64,000 nucleotides of DNA, taken from positions 432,539,669 to 432,603,668 of the forward strand of contig NC_045429.1 in NCBI RefSeq assembly GCF_902635505.1, read 5' to 3'. Both the position numbers and the translations under genes were made by a program. The stretch comes from Sarcophilus harrisii. Lineage: Eukaryota > Chordata > Mammalia > Dasyuromorphia > Dasyuridae. Shown piece by piece: positions 12,401 to 20,879 of this stretch; the first letter of the stretch is position 1; the number at the start of each line of letters is the position of its first letter. The notes below the pieces were generated by a model that worked only from the letters and a program-made list of their open reading frames with translations, was not told the DNA's origin and searched no databases.

Positions 12401-15400
12401 CGACCTGGATATGGTTATGATATTGGACAGGTCATCCAGTCACATCCAGACTTTGGTGTCTTCCTCTACAAATTGAGGCTAAGTGGGCTAAATGATTTCT
12501 AATTGACTGATTAAATTAAATACATGTTGACAGTGAATTTTTCTCTCAAAGGCTTTGAGTTACACTCCTGTTGAAGTTCAAGAATCAGATGAAAAAACAA
12601 AGAAAGACATTAATGGGTAAAGATTGCTAAAAGCTTTATGAAAACTACTTCCCCCCCCCCCCCACAAATTGCTTTAAATTTTTAAAAAATTTCTATATTT
12701 ATTTATTTTGAGTGTCATCTACATATTTTGTTTTTATTGTCCATGGAACTGTAAATATCTATTGTCTATAACTTGCTTATAAATTCAGTATATAACTTTC
12801 AAAACTGTCCTTGTCTGTGTGTTTTTTTTCCTGGACCTTGCCTCTGTGTACTTTGAAAAAAATGCTTCAGTTTTCTTTTCTTTCATTTTTTTTATCCTTT
12901 TAAAAATACTCATTTTTCCTGAGACCCTTTAAAACTGATGCATGGTTAATTGTGATAGGGCACATCTGTAGCCTCTAATGCTCGGGAGGTTAAGGCTAAT
13001 GGAGTATTTGGGTGGGTTAAGCTCCAGTGGGACTAAAGAGATGTTTATAGTAAAGTCTGCACCAATGCAGTGAGTCCCTGGGGAGCAGTGTCACTAGGCT
13101 GCCTATATTAACCCAGATTGGAAAAACAAAGCAGGTTAAGCTTTGGTGGGTTCAGACTTGTGAGGAGTCAGCTCTGACCTGGGTGAGATAGGGAGAGTCA
13201 GTGACACTTGGTAAAAGACACTCTTTTGTGGCAGGTTTCTGAGTGTGGCAAGTCTCCAAGGACTTATTCATGAAGGGACGATGACATCCTTATGCATGGC
13301 TATGACTGAAGAGCCACACAAGTCAGTGGTTATAAACTGTAGTGGATCCCAGCCGCAGTTTTCTAATGCAGGTGAGATGGATATGCTCAAGCCTCCTTTG
13401 GTGGTTTATTTCTGAAACTGAATGTTTGTGCTGTAGGGTAAGAACAGATCATACAGAGCTTTACCTTCTAGCTTCCATTTTTTAAGATCTTATTTAAAAA
13501 AATATATATATATTATTAATATTTTTTGTTTTTAGAGCACATTTGTTTCCAAGTAGATCCTGCCCCTCATTCCCCTCCTTAGTGAATCATGCTTTATGAC
13601 AAAGAATTTTTAAAAAATCTATTAAAAGAAATTTTTTTTATTGTTTCACACCTCTGACAATAATAGTAAATTACTTAAAGAAGTAGGGTATGAGAAATCT
13701 ATAAGTGGAAGATGCAGGTTAATATCTTACTATTACAAGGAATATAACACCCTTTGTAGTATGTATCTGCATAAGGAAGCAACAGAGGGTAGTAAAAGCA
13801 TTGGGAATCAAGAAGATCTGAGTTTAAATACTGCAGTATCAAGAAGATTTGGGTTCAAATTATGCTTCTAATGTTTACTACGTATGTGATGTGAGGACCT
13901 CAGTTTCCTCATCTATAAAGTACGGATTGAAATGAAGTGAACATTGAGTTTCCTTCTGATTGAGGGGTCCTAGGCAAGCCATGTAAGCTTCTCTGAGCCT
14001 CAGTTTTCCTATCTGCGATGAAAATAACCATACCTGTGGTACTTCTATCTGAGGATGGTCAGGAAAATTCAGGTGATTTAAGCTGAGCAAATCTTTCAGT
14101 GTTCTACAAACTCCAGATATTATTACTGTTTTTCACCTTTCTCTGTTTTATAGGAAGCAACAAGTTTTGTGAGGACTGGATGCAGGCATTTCTGAATGCT
14201 GCAGGAGGTGGCAATCCATTTCTTTTCCGACAAATTCTAGAGAACTTTAAACTGAAGGTAACTTATTGTCGATCTGATTCTCTCTTGATGGTATGAGTCT
14301 TCTGTAGAAATGTTTATCACCCATTTTCAAATATTTGGTGCACAGGAGATACTGAATGATGTAATTTTTTGCTTACTGAGTTGAATGTGGTGGCATTTTC
14401 AAGTCAAAAAAAATTTTTTTTTAATTTTTTGACTTTGTCTAATTGTTTCTTGATGTCTCATTGAGTCATTAGGTTCCACTTGCCCAATTCTAAATTTTTT
14501 TTCTGTACATATTTCCACATATATCATGCTGCACAAGAAAAATCAGATCAAAAAGAGAAAAAAAGTGAGGGAAAAAAACAAAAAGCAAGCAACAAACAAC
14601 AACAAAAAAGGTGAAAATACTTTGTTGTGATCCACTTTCAGTCCCCATAGTCCTCTCTCTGGATGGCTCTCTCCATCACAAGTCTATTGGATTTGGCTTG
14701 AATCATCTTATTGTTGAAAAGAGCCATGCCCCTTAGAGTTGATCATCACATAGTCTTATTGCCGCGTACAATGATCTCCTGGTTCTGCTCATTTCACTCA
14801 GCATCAGTTCCTGTAAGTCTCTCCAAGCCTCTCTAAAGTCATCCTGCTGATTGTTTCTTACAGAATAATAATATTTCATAACATCCATATACCATAATTA
14901 GTCAGCCATTCCCCAACTGATGGGCATCCACTCAGCTTTCAGTTCCTTGTCACTACAAAAAGGGCTGCTACAAACAACTTTGAACATGTGGGTCTTTCCC
15001 CTTTTTTTATAATCTTTTTGGGACACAGGCCCATTAGAGACACTGCTAGATCAGAGAGTATGCAGTTTTACAATCCTTTGGGCACAGTTCCAAATTGTTC
15101 TCCAGAATGGGTAGGTCAGTTCACAACTCCACCAACAATATATTAGTGTCCATTTTCCAAGTGGAAATAGTTTTGCACTATGAGAGAAATTGGTATTTTT
15201 TGTGAAACTATTGGAAGCAGTGTGGCCTGGTGCATGGACTGCTGAGCTTGGAGACAGAGAGACCAGGGTTTGAATCCTGCCTGATACTCACCAGTCATGT
15301 CCCTGGAAAAGTTGGTTGCCCTCCCCATGTCTCAGCAGAGAGCAGAGCTCCAACGGGCTTGTTCGAATGCCAAGCTTAGGTTTGCCTCGAAGACTGTTGT

Positions 15401-16725
15401 ACAGAGCACTCACCCAAGTTTTCTTTCCTATGTGTGTGTACCTGGTGGTCTAATAATAGGATATTCAGGGTGTTGTCACTTCTTGTTTAAGGATACTTTT
15501 TCTAAAAAATTTGCTTTTTTTTTTTTGTTTTGTTCTTATGACATTTAAAAAATATTGCTCTTCTTTCTTCTCGCTAGAGATCATCCTGTGTGACAGAATT
15601 TAAAAAAAAAAAGAAAACTGAGAGGAAAAAAAAAGTAATTCTAGCAATTGAGGAAGGTAGTCTGACAATATATGTTATGTTCCACAAAAGGTTCGCTTGT
15701 TAAATTTCATTTAAAAAATAAACGGAAGGATACATTTTGTTTCAGTATAACAACAGATATTTCCCAACAAATAGCCAGAAAAATGACTTTACAAAATACA
15801 CTTCTAGAGAAAGCAGTTTGAGCTTCAGTTGTTAGCAGAAAGGAGAGCTACAAATTGAATTGTGGTAATATGGCACTTACATTGACTGATGTATTTAGGC
15901 TCTAAGTTAACTTTGGAGTATTGCAATCACTATACTTTTTTTTTTTGCTTTGTTCTTGCACTACTTCTTAGAAATCTTTCTGTTTCTTTAAATTCTTCAT
16001 ATTCAACTTTTCTCAAAGTGTAGTGTTTTTACATCATTTCTATTTATTGTGATTTGTTCAGTCATTCCTCAATCAGGCCCATATTTTGTTTCAAAATTGT
16101 CATGATCATAAACAAGGTTGTTATAATTACTTTTACACAATGGGTCTTTTTTTGCTGTCAATAACTTCCTTGGGATGTAGTTCCAGTAGTACGATCTCTT
16201 ATTCTGTGCCTATAAATGTGTCTCCTATATCACTCATATATATATAAAAACCTACTGTTATCATCTGTTTAAAGTATGAACAATGTAATAACTTTTCTTA
16301 AATTTTAACTGCTTTCCGGATGGTTGAATCAATTGACCAATGGCAACTTAATAACCTCTCCAACAATGAGTTTCTTCCATTTTTATCATATTTCCTAGCT
16401 CGTTGCATTTCAGATGATTCATAAGCATTATTTAGACATTGTTATTAATTCCCTTTCCTCTACAAAGATGAAAACAACATACTTTCAACTCATCTGTTTT
16501 TTCTAGGCTATCCAAGACACAAACAACCTGAAGAGATTTATTCGCCAGGCAGAAATGAATCATTATGCCTTGTTTAAGTGTTACTTATTTCTGAAGAACT
16601 GTGGCAGTGGAGACATCCTACTGAAAATAGTAAAAGTGGAGCATGAAGAAATGCCAGAAGCCAAAAACGTGATCCTGGCCCTTGAAGAATTCATGAAAGA
16701 AGCAGCTGTGGCCCAGACTTGTTGA
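329..16725 (+). CDS. C17orf75: C17orf75 (NJMU-R1) orthologue, nine exons to the stop codon; 5' partial
   Basis: Spliced gene: exons 329-409, 4912-5037, 5395-5538, 9857-9914, 11515-11634, 12552-12616, 13235-13371, 14154-14257 and 16507-16725. Together they give 1,054 coding bases, about 350 of the roughly 396 residues of the human protein. The product matches my memory of human C17orf75 along its whole visible length, for example VGCYYCLFQ, CFLGGSEKGLEL, SYTPVEV, SVASLQGLIHEGTMTS, FCEDWMQAFLN and MNHYALFKC. Known of the family: C17orf75 binds WDR11 and FAM91A1, and this complex helps capture AP-1-derived vesicles at the trans-Golgi. No catalytic motif, signal peptide or membrane segment is visible, which fits a soluble adaptor subunit. 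The first exon and start codon are left of the window. All joins keep frame; one intron (5539-9856) is AT-AC. The last residues diverge from human, as is common at this C-terminus. The gene converges on RHBDL3, as in human. Confidence 0.95.
568..682 (-). repeat. L2 3'-end fragment, antisense
   Basis: It reads ACATTTACTTATTAAATG, then GGGCCAGGCATTGTACTAAG, then CAGTCCCTGCCCTGGCAGG. This is the reverse complement of the standard L2 3' end (gene-distance style AGTGCCTGGCACATAGTAG). It is an old copy. Confidence 0.6.
826..905 (+). repeat. SINE fragment (MIR/CORE type)
   Basis: GGAGCCAGGAGGGCCTG followed by a degraded TGTGGCCCTGGGGAAG resembles the middle of tRNA-derived MIR/CORE-SINEs. It is short and diverged. 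Confidence 0.45.
916..1090. mobile_element. hAT-like nonautonomous DNA transposon fragment
   Basis: It begins with CAGTGGTGTCAAACTC, a terminal sequence typical of a hAT-type interspersed repeat known in mammals. A body with GAAATGTTTCCCAATTACAT and a CGGGCCACATTGG stretch follows. The far terminal repeat is not intact. The assignment is from memory. Confidence 0.4.
1990..3020 (+). repeat. L2 LINE fragment, sense
   Basis: A pyrimidine-rich, open-looking stretch ends in a recognisable L2 3' end: ATTAAGCATGGTGCCCGG then TACTTAATAAGTGATTGTTG at about 2975-3020. The upstream CCTCC/CTTC-rich body fits the L2 ORF tail. Several overlapping ORFs here are by-products of the pyrimidine bias. Confidence 0.6.
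3168..3945 (-). repeat. L1 fragment (3' UTR and end of ORF2), antisense
   Basis: An A/T-rich start with CTTTTTATTTTTCAAAATAC is the reverse of the marsupial L1 3' tail. It is followed by CACAAGTCTATTGGAATTG, CAAAAAGGTTTGCTACAAAC, TGATCTCTTTGGGATGCAG and CAACAATGCATCAGTGTCCC, all from the end of L1 in reverse. It is 5' truncated and moderately diverged, so older than the 7-9 kb copies. Confidence 0.75.
4367..4556. mobile_element. hAT/Charlie-like MITE, copy 1
   Basis: The start CAGGGGTCTTTAACCTAGAG resembles the hAT-type terminus CAGGGTTCTTAACCT. It shares AAAACATTTTCTAGAGAAGG and CTGCCAAAGGGTCCATG with the copies at 21975 and 22530. The right end is degraded. Confidence 0.5.
4575..4745 (+). 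repeat. MIR-type SINE
   Basis: CAGTGGATAGAGTAG, then GATGACTTTGGCAGTTCACT, TGTAAAATGACAGG and CCAACTCTAAGG follow the usual MIR order from tRNA-like head to tail. Confidence 0.6.
4851..4880. repeat. (CACATA)n microsatellite
   Basis: A short run of CATACA/CACATA units lies about 30 bp upstream of the 4912 exon. Confidence 0.8.
4912..5037 (+). CDS. C17orf75: C17orf75 exon (likely exon 3)
   Basis: The acceptor is CTTTTAAAAG and the donor is TGAG|gtaagg. It opens by completing the Ser codon from the previous exon and encodes SLVDTNLPSEAEPELRS, AIAKRLSKGAVFEGLG and NVTSVEL. Human has LADTNLPSEVEPELRS at this place. Confidence 0.95.
5395..5538 (+). CDS. C17orf75: C17orf75 exon (likely exon 4), followed by an AT-AC intron
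   Basis: I chose the acceptor CTTTCCCAG at 5386-5394. It gives VEL-S-LPDS-RVGCYYC, with the same residue count as human VELKIPGYRVGCYYC; the AG 8 bases downstream would break frame. The exon encodes VGCYYCLFQQDKPLLE and YIVCFLGGSEKGLEL. It ends GAG CT, and the intron begins ATATCCTTTT rather than GT. Confidence 0.93.
5539..5547 (+). promoter_or_regulatory. U12-type AT-AC 5' splice site
   Basis: ATATCCTTT directly follows the last coding bases GAGCT. This is a perfect match to the U12 donor consensus RTATCCTTT in its AT-AC form. No GT near here keeps frame with the next exon, whereas this junction rebuilds the family sequence LELFRLEL. Confidence 0.93.
5548..6470. other. AT-rich intronic stretch with a short tandem repeat
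   Basis: I see no exon or well-defined element. At about 6198-6262 a unit containing ATTAACAATGTATTAAATAT recurs two to three times. The remainder is AT-rich and may include degraded LINE sequence. Confidence 0.5.
6480..6976 (-). repeat. Old L1-like fragment, antisense
   Basis: ATTATTGGGTCAGAGTTTATGG, GGATAAATTTCCAACAGTG and TCTACCAGCAATGAATGAGT follow the order of the reversed end of L1 ORF2, with heavy divergence. The younger L1 composite at 6993-9072 inserted at its right edge. Confidence 0.5.
6993..9072 (-). mobile_element. 5'-truncated young L1 with a second L1 nested inside
   Basis: The whole block is flanked by a perfect 16-bp duplication AGGCTGAGTGTTTTTT at 6977-6992 and 9073-9088. 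The L1 lies in reverse, with its poly-T (poly-A complement) at the left. Its 3' UTR and ORF2 end occupy 6993-7561. It is then interrupted at 7562-8878, and resumes from about 8893 to 9072, where it is 5' truncated. Markers are TTACAGGATATATACATGGG, CACTCAGCATCAGTTCATG and AAAAAGGGCTGCCACAAAC. Confidence 0.88.
7562..8878 (-). mobile_element. Inner L1 3' end inserted into the outer L1, with a duplicated 3' UTR
   Basis: A 14-bp duplication CCTGTTGGTCATTT lies at 7548-7561 and 8879-8892. The insert has two successive poly-T plus 3' UTR units: 7562-8049 (488 bp) and 8050-8541 (492 bp). Only the second continues into ORF2 (8541-8878). Both units are a few percent diverged from each other and from the outer copy. 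Confidence 0.82.
9573..9840 (+). mobile_element. Marsupial CORE-SINE abutting the U12 branch site
   Basis: It begins GCAGCTAGGTGGCACAGTG, has GAGTCAGGAAGGCCTGAG, TGGGCAAGGCACTTAATCTC and TTCATCTATAAAATAG, and ends with AATGCTAGCTGTCAC plus a TTATTATT tail. The tail runs into TTCCTTAAG at 9841. Confidence 0.82.
9841..9856 (+). promoter_or_regulatory. U12 branch site and AC 3' splice site
   Basis: TTCCTTAAG (9841-9849) differs at the last base from the U12 branch consensus TTCCTTAAC. The intron ends in AC at 9855-9856, about 8-9 bases from the branch adenosine, within the short range usual for U12 introns. There is no polypyrimidine tract, as expected for this class. Confidence 0.9.
9857..9914 (+). 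CDS. C17orf75: C17orf75 exon (likely exon 5)
   Basis: This is a 58-bp exon after the AT-AC intron. It completes the Leu codon, then encodes FRLELDRYIQGLKTNVDGK, matching human FRLELDKYIQGLK. The donor is CAAG|gtaaaa. It ends on a codon boundary. Confidence 0.93.
9992..10140 (-). repeat. Possible CR1/L3 fragment, antisense
   Basis: CAGGTGGCCATCAAGAATCC, CAGGGAGTTCACTACTGAGG and TTCCCTTTCAACTAAATG follow the order seen in reversed CR1/L3 3' ends. It is weak and diverged. Confidence 0.4.
10141..10929. other. Intronic stretch, nothing recognised
   Basis: No exon or clear repeat is visible. The right part (about 10680-10929) is AT-rich and could be degraded LINE. Confidence 0.45.
10930..11217 (+). 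pseudogene. 7SL (SRP) RNA retro-pseudogene, nearly full length
   Basis: The order of matches to 7SL RNA is continuous: GCCAGGCACAGTAGTGGCAC, a deletion of about 10 bases, GGGGAGGTTGA, CTCTTGAGCTCAGAAGTTCT, GTATCAGTATGGTGA, CAGGTTGTCTTAAGAGGG, GGGCCCAGATCAGAAAAC and GACTGCACTCCAG. It covers both the Alu-like ends and the S domain, so it is a copy of whole 7SL rather than an Alu-type SINE. Many CpG positions have decayed. There is no clear A-tail, so it is old and presumably inactive. Confidence 0.88.
11384..11485. repeat. Imperfect local duplication
   Basis: GTCAGCAATGTTGAGACAG with TTACATCTTAGTTAAAATG is echoed by GTCAACAATATTGAGACAG with TTACATTTTTGTCAAAATG about 50 bp later. It lies just upstream of the 11515 exon. 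Confidence 0.55.
11515..11634 (+). CDS. C17orf75: C17orf75 exon (likely exon 6)
   Basis: The acceptor is ATATATAG and the donor is TGCT|gtaagt. It has forty whole codons: EVSSEACTKSYLSNWFE, AAVCPIQRVVNLFQEK and LTFLLHA. Human has KSYLSSWFEDVVCPIQRVV. The start was fixed by equal spacing (15 residues) between QGL and KSYL in both species. Confidence 0.95.
11925..12115 (-). repeat. MIR-like SINE, antisense
   Basis: TCATAGATCTTTTTAGAGCC, TAAGATCACACAGGGAG and GATTTGAACTCTGGGCCTCC are the reversed MIR/MIR3 pattern. Confidence 0.65.
12330..12505 (+). repeat. MIR-type SINE, diverged
   Basis: GGATTTGGAATCCAGAGATG, GGACAGGTCATCCAGTCAC and CTTCCTCTACAAATTGAGG follow MIR order. Confidence 0.5.
12552..12616 (+). 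CDS. C17orf75: C17orf75 exon (likely exon 7)
   Basis: The acceptor is TCTCTCAAAG and the donor is AATGG|gtaaag. It encodes ALSYTPVEVQESDEKTKKD and IN, matching human ALSYTPVEVKESDEKTKRD. The split codon across the next join is GGG (Gly); I remember Arg at this place in human. Confidence 0.94.
12649..12663. repeat. Poly-C run
   Basis: A run of about 14-15 C residues lies just after the 12616 donor. Confidence 0.8.
12950..13199 (+). pseudogene. Second, more diverged 7SL RNA-like copy
   Basis: CACATCTGTAGCCTCTAATG, CTCGGGAGGTTAAGGCTAAT, CCCTGGGGAGCAGTGTCAC, CTAGGCTGCCTA and GACCTGGGTGAGATAGGGAG follow 7SL order from the 5' Alu-like domain to the 3' end, with several indels. It ends about 35 bp before the next exon. 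It is clearly more diverged than the 10930 copy. Confidence 0.55.
13235..13371 (+). CDS. C17orf75: C17orf75 exon (likely exon 8)
   Basis: The acceptor is TTGTGGCAG and the donor is GCAG|gtgaga. It encodes FLSVASLQGLIHEGTMTSL, CMAMTEEPHKSVVINC and SGSQPQFSNA, very close to the human sequence. Confidence 0.95.
13780..13950 (+). repeat. MIR-type SINE, sense
   Basis: ATTGGGAATCAAGAAGATCT, GGGTTCAAATTATGCTTC and CTCAGTTTCCTCATCTATAA are MIR/CORE landmarks. A related fragment (GAGCCTCAGTTTTCCTATCT) follows to about 14050. Confidence 0.6.
14154..14257 (+). CDS. C17orf75: C17orf75 exon (likely exon 9)
   Basis: The acceptor is GTTTTATAG and the donor is GAAG|gtaact. It encodes SNKFCEDWMQAFLNAAGGG and NPFLFRQILENFKLK, matching human SNRFCEDWMQAFLNGAKGG. 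It ends on a codon boundary. Confidence 0.95.
14415..15152 (-). repeat. L1 fragment, antisense
   Basis: Landmarks are ACAAGAAAAATCAGATCAAA, GGTGAAAATACTTTGTTGTG, CATCACAAGTCTATTGG, CACTCAGCATCAGTTCCTG, AAAAAGGGCTGCTACAAAC and AACTCCACCAACAATATATT. It is the same family and region as the 3168 copy, 5' truncated. Confidence 0.8.
15215..15330 (+). repeat. MIR-type SINE fragment
   Basis: GGAGACAGAGAGACCAGGG, TTTGAATCCTGCCTGATACT and CCCCATGTCTCAGCAG form a truncated SINE. Confidence 0.55.
15900..16420 (-). repeat. Old L1-like fragment, antisense
   Basis: CAGTCATTCCTCAATCAGGC, AAACAAGGTTGTTATAATTA, CTTGGGATGTAGTTCCAGTA and CTCTCCAACAATGAG keep the order of the reversed L1 ORF2 end, but are very diverged. 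Confidence 0.5.
16507..16725 (+). CDS. C17orf75: C17orf75 terminal coding exon
   Basis: The acceptor is TTTTTTCTAG. It encodes AIQDTNNLKRFIRQAEMNHY, LKNCGSGDILLKIVKVEH and EEMPEAKNVILALEEFMKE, then AAVAQTC and TGA at 16723-16725. It is nearly identical to human apart from the last few residues. Confidence 0.96.
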   Translation, partial: AIQDTNNLKRFIRQAEMNHYALFKCYLFLKNCGSGDILLKIVKVEHEEMPEAKNVILALEEFMKEAAVAQTC

Positions 16726-17385
16726 TCATTTGTTTTTATCTACTCTGAAATTGCTGCAGTCTTGTATTGTACATCATCTTGCCACATCATCTTCTTGTGA
16801 TTGATGGGAACCAATTTGTCTTTGTCACAGTGGGTTATGCTCTCCAAAAGCATTAGGTGATTTCAGACTAATTCTACCTTGCAGTCTTTTGATAGTTTAA
16901 ATCATGTAAAAACCAGTGAGAACATTTTCCTTTGAGTCTTAGGGATAAAAGTGTGCAAGAACATAGTTATTCTCTTTGTCAGCTTTTAGCCTCATCAATC
17001 ATAGAGTCTTGGGGTTGAAAGGGACCACCAGAGGCTATCTGATGTCTCTCATTTTCTGCCTTTATGTGGGCAGTCCTATTTTTCTAGGCTCACAGAAAGA
17101 AATTCTGTAATTTCTCTTTAGTCCATTCTTCTGTTTAAAACTCTTTTAAGACATTTCCCGTAGCAGAAAATCATGATTCTTTCTCAATCACCACAGGATT
17201 TAGCATTTTGTAGCTGCTTGGAGAAGATACAGTTCTAAACTTGGGGCAGACTAGCTTCACAAAAGCATTCCAAAGACAGGTCTAGAACATAGCCCATGTC
17301 TTAAAAGCTTTGCACTCTGTGGGTGCCTGATGTATTCTGTTGGATAATGGCAGTGACGATATGGTCAGCCTGGTGCTGATGTGCA

Positions 17386-17391
17386 AATAAA
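17386..17391 (+). terminator. Candidate proximal polyadenylation signal AATAAA
   Basis: AATAAA in the context GCAAATAAAACTTG, about 660 bp after the stop codon. Confidence 0.5.
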
Positions 17392-17841
17392 ACTTGAATT
17401 TGTAACATATTGTAAAATGACCTTGTAGAGTAGATATACCAATGTGAGGGAAAACATTAGCTGGTTTGTAGGACAGCCACAAAAATGAATCAAACAGACT
17501 ATAGAGAACAGACTTTTTTTTTTCATAAAGCTGAAAATGCTTGAATGGTTTGCTTAGTTGGCTGGTTGGTTGTTTGACCTTTGAGTGATTATGGATGGGA
17601 AAAAGAGAAGCCAAAGCATTCTGCTGACAACATGTAACCTCAGACACTCAACAGAGATTCTTCATTACATTCGGACTCGGACATTGATTTTTGATTTTTG
17701 TATTTTTGTTCTTGTCCTCAAATTGTTTTGCACCAAATCAATGGAAAGTCTGCTCTCAAAAGGACTGGGTATCTTCTTTCCACTGGAACAGATTACAGTT
17801 ACACAGATGTAGCAGTGGTTTTCCTTGTGTATGGCTATTTA

Positions 17842-17847
17842 AATAAA
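17842..17847 (+). terminator. Candidate distal polyadenylation signal AATAAA
   Basis: AATAAA in TTTAAATAAAACCC, followed by a T-rich stretch; about 1.1 kb after the stop. Confidence 0.55.
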
Positions 17848-17865
17848 ACCCTTTTGATCATTATT

Positions 17866-18879
17866 ATTTAGTTCTCTCAATCATAGAATAGTGGGTTTGA
17901 AAGGCTCTACCCATACTGCTGTCTTTATGCTGATTCCTCTTTCCCTAGGTTCAGAGGAGATTCTATAAGCTTGTAAGAGGAAACATAAATCTTACATTTT
18001 TCCTGCCCTGGGGAAATAGAAGAGTCCTGAAGGACTGAGGAATCATTTTAAATTTCTCCAAATTCCTATTAAGTGCAGAGTTAAAACAGTGATCTGCTGT
18101 TTCAGAATGACTGTCAGTGTTTCCTCCTTTTTACCCTTTAAGACCAGAAATTCATCTAGGAAACATTTATTAAGCACTTACTATGTGTGCTTTATTGTGA
18201 TATATTGAAGACAATTTTTTTTTTTTTTTGGCCTTGGGGGGTAGGGAAGATTAGATCTGTGATATTCCTTATACAATTCTAGGTCTAAACCTGTCTCCCC
18301 CAGCAAAACTTAGCTTTTTGTTATTGTATTTTTAAAAATTACATGGATTCTCAAAAATAACATCCATTTCATTCATGGGAGATTTTTATTGCCTTTAAAA
18401 TAAAGGTTATCTTCTGAATAGCAGTCCTGAACTTTCTCTTTTTGTTGGTAGACAAATGGCATGGGACGGCTAAGGACATCATCCTTATTCACCATAATAA
18501 TAAAGTTAGACCCACCACACTTAAAATCCCAAGTTGCTTCATTTCCTCTTCCTCCATCCTCCTTCCCCCCCTTCAATCATTTTAACCACCAAATGATGCC
18601 TTTCTTTTGCAGGAATAAAAACACCTTGAATTATATGACAGGGAGAAACATTTCAGTTCTCAAGATGACATTTCCTCGGGCTTTAGCCTCATTGATTAGT
18701 GGAAATTCCATTTTCTTTAAAGGGATCTTTTCACTGGGAGGATAAAATAGTCCCCACTCTGAGTCACATAATTACCTTCTGAATAATGCTTCCTAGGCAG
18801 GATAAAACCAAGTGGCACAAATGCCTAAATACAGCTTTTCTCTCCAATGTCTTTCTCCGGAAAACAAGATGTAAGTCCT
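17866..18879. other. Spacer, nothing clear
   Basis: A short antisense L2 end (AAACATTTATTAAGCACTTA) lies at about 18160-18195. The rest, including a T-run at 18208, is unrecognised. Confidence 0.5.
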
Positions 18880-20120
18880 AGAATGTTGCCTGTTGTCATT
18901 GACTAAAATGCCTCCTATGTTCCAAGGACTGTGCTAGGCACTTTACAGGTATTATCTGCCTTGATCTGCACAGTAACCGTGTGAAAGATAAGCTTAGCAA
19001 GGAAGGCTGAAGCCAGATTTTGCAGGGCGTTAAGAGCCAGACAGGAGCTGTATTTTATCTTACAAGCTAGGGTAGGCCATTGGAGCTCTTTGAGCAGGGG
19101 AAAGACGGGAGTCAGATCTATTTGTTAGGAATAACAGCATTTTCAGGGAGGTTGGAGTGGGGAGGGGAGATTGAGCAGAGAGGTGAATAAGAGACAGGTG
19201 AGTCCAGTGAGGGGGTAATGAAGGCTTGAATGGCGATGGTGGCTCAGTCTGTACAGAGAAGGGGATGGAGTTGAGGAAGATGGAGGCAAAATTGACAAGA
19301 CTTAACCACTAATTTGGGAGGATTGAGGGAGAGAGGACTCAGAGATGATATGAAAGTTTTGAATCTGGGTGCTGAGGATGAGAAACAGACAATTTTAGTA
19401 AAGGAAATTTTAGGAGACAGATAATTTCTGTCGTGGACATGCTTGGGGGACATTCATTTAGAGATTGAGATTAAATAGCTGGTGATAAAAGTGTAGAATT
19501 CAGGAGACAGATCAAGGCTGGATATATACATCAGGAAGTCATCTGCAGAGAGGTGGCGGTTGACTCCACGGAAGCTGACATTGCCTAGCACAGAGTAGGG
19601 GCTTAATAAGCATTAGTTGACTGGCTGACTAGCTGATGAGAATTCCAAAGAAGGAGTAGACAGAAAAGAAGGTACCTGGGATTATGATCACACAGAAGTC
19701 AGAATAATTCCGTAAAGGGGACGGAAAGAGCATTCAAAGAGGTAGGAGGAGAGCTAGCTGGGAATAGTGTCACAGAAACCTCAGAAAGGACAGTGTAAGA
19801 GAAAAGGGGATCAGATTCTACAGAGAGAATTAGGACTGAGAAAAGGCAATTGGGCATTTGGTAAACTTGGAGAGAGCAGTTGGGTGGCAAGGTTGGGAGC
19901 CACATTAGGAGGAGCTGAGAAGTGACAAAATAGAGAAACCAATATGGACACTGCTTTGGCCAAGAATATGGTTATGAAAGGAGGAGATACATAGAACTAT
20001 AACTTGAGAGGGGATGGTATGAGCAAATGAAAGATTTTATTTTTTGAAGGATGGGAAAAATTTATAAGCAGTAAGGAAGAAGCCAATAGGTAAGGAAACT
20101 TTTAAAATTAGGAGAGAGGA
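18880..20120 (-). repeat. Long L2 fragment, antisense
   Basis: Landmarks in antisense order are GGACTGTGCTAGGCACTTTA, GCCATTGGAGCTCTTTGAG, CAGGGGAAAGACGGGAGTC and GGAGGATTGAGGGAGAG. All are the reverse complement of the L2 body, where the sense strand has CCCCTGCTCAAA. The 3' end may have a MIR piece fused to it. Confidence 0.65.
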
Positions 20121-20360
20121 GGATCGTGTGATGGAATTTGAGCTATAAAGACCCTTAAAAGTTAACTGATCTATTTTCACATTTATATCTTATATAGCTA
20201 TATATCATATTTATATCTATATTTTACATTCACACCTACTTTCACATTGCAGATGAGGAAACTGAGACCAAGAAGGGTTAAGCAGTTTGTTGAACATCAT
20301 AAAATAGAGCTGGTTGTTGAATCTAGGTCCTCTCACTCCAAACTCAGCATTCTTTGCTCA
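20115..20360 (-). repeat. MIR-type SINE, antisense, with an AT-rich insert
   Basis: GCAGATGAGGAAACTGAGAC, then a degraded CATAAAATAGAGCTGG, ATCTAGGTCCTCTCACTCC. An AT repeat (ATATCTTATATAGC) separates the halves. Confidence 0.6.
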
Positions 20361-20879
20361 TAAGTAAACATCTGAAACATCTGAGGTTCATGCTTTCTAT
20401 GTGAGCATAAGACCTAATTTTTTTTATTAGAAAAAAGTATAAAGCATATCTGCAATTAATCTTTCCAAGTAGACCCCTTAGGGGTCTATACACTTGTTCC
20501 AACAGTGTTACCATGGGTTAGAATACATTTAGAAGTCCTCTTTGGGAATTCTCCCCTGGGCCAGTTTCCAAACCAAAGGCAGTCTTGTGATATTAGGGTC
20601 ACAGCTAATTTGTGATTCCCCACTTCATTTCTCCAGACCTGCCTCCAAGTGACTTCTAGATATTCCTAAAAATCAAATCCAGCCAGTAAATAATCAGAGA
20701 TTTACTGTTCCTGAGAATAACTGTTAAAATGTGGCTCGGGTTCCAGAGGCAATTCTTAGGAAAGAGTTCCCAATGTTTCTTTGAATGTCATCCCAAGGAG
20801 TTAAGTAATTGTGTGACCTTTCCGAGTAACTACTTGGAAGTGGGGCAATTGGCTCATTTGGGTTGGGGGCATTTAGTTG

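Larger units (their letters stand above)
16726..17865 (+). other. C17orf75: C17orf75 3' UTR (inferred)
   Basis: Non-coding sequence after the stop, with two canonical AATAAA signals (17386 and 17842). A degraded CR1/L3-like piece sits near 16995-17160 (GAGTCTTGGGGTTGAAAGGG). The 3' end is inferred from the signals only. Confidence 0.6.
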
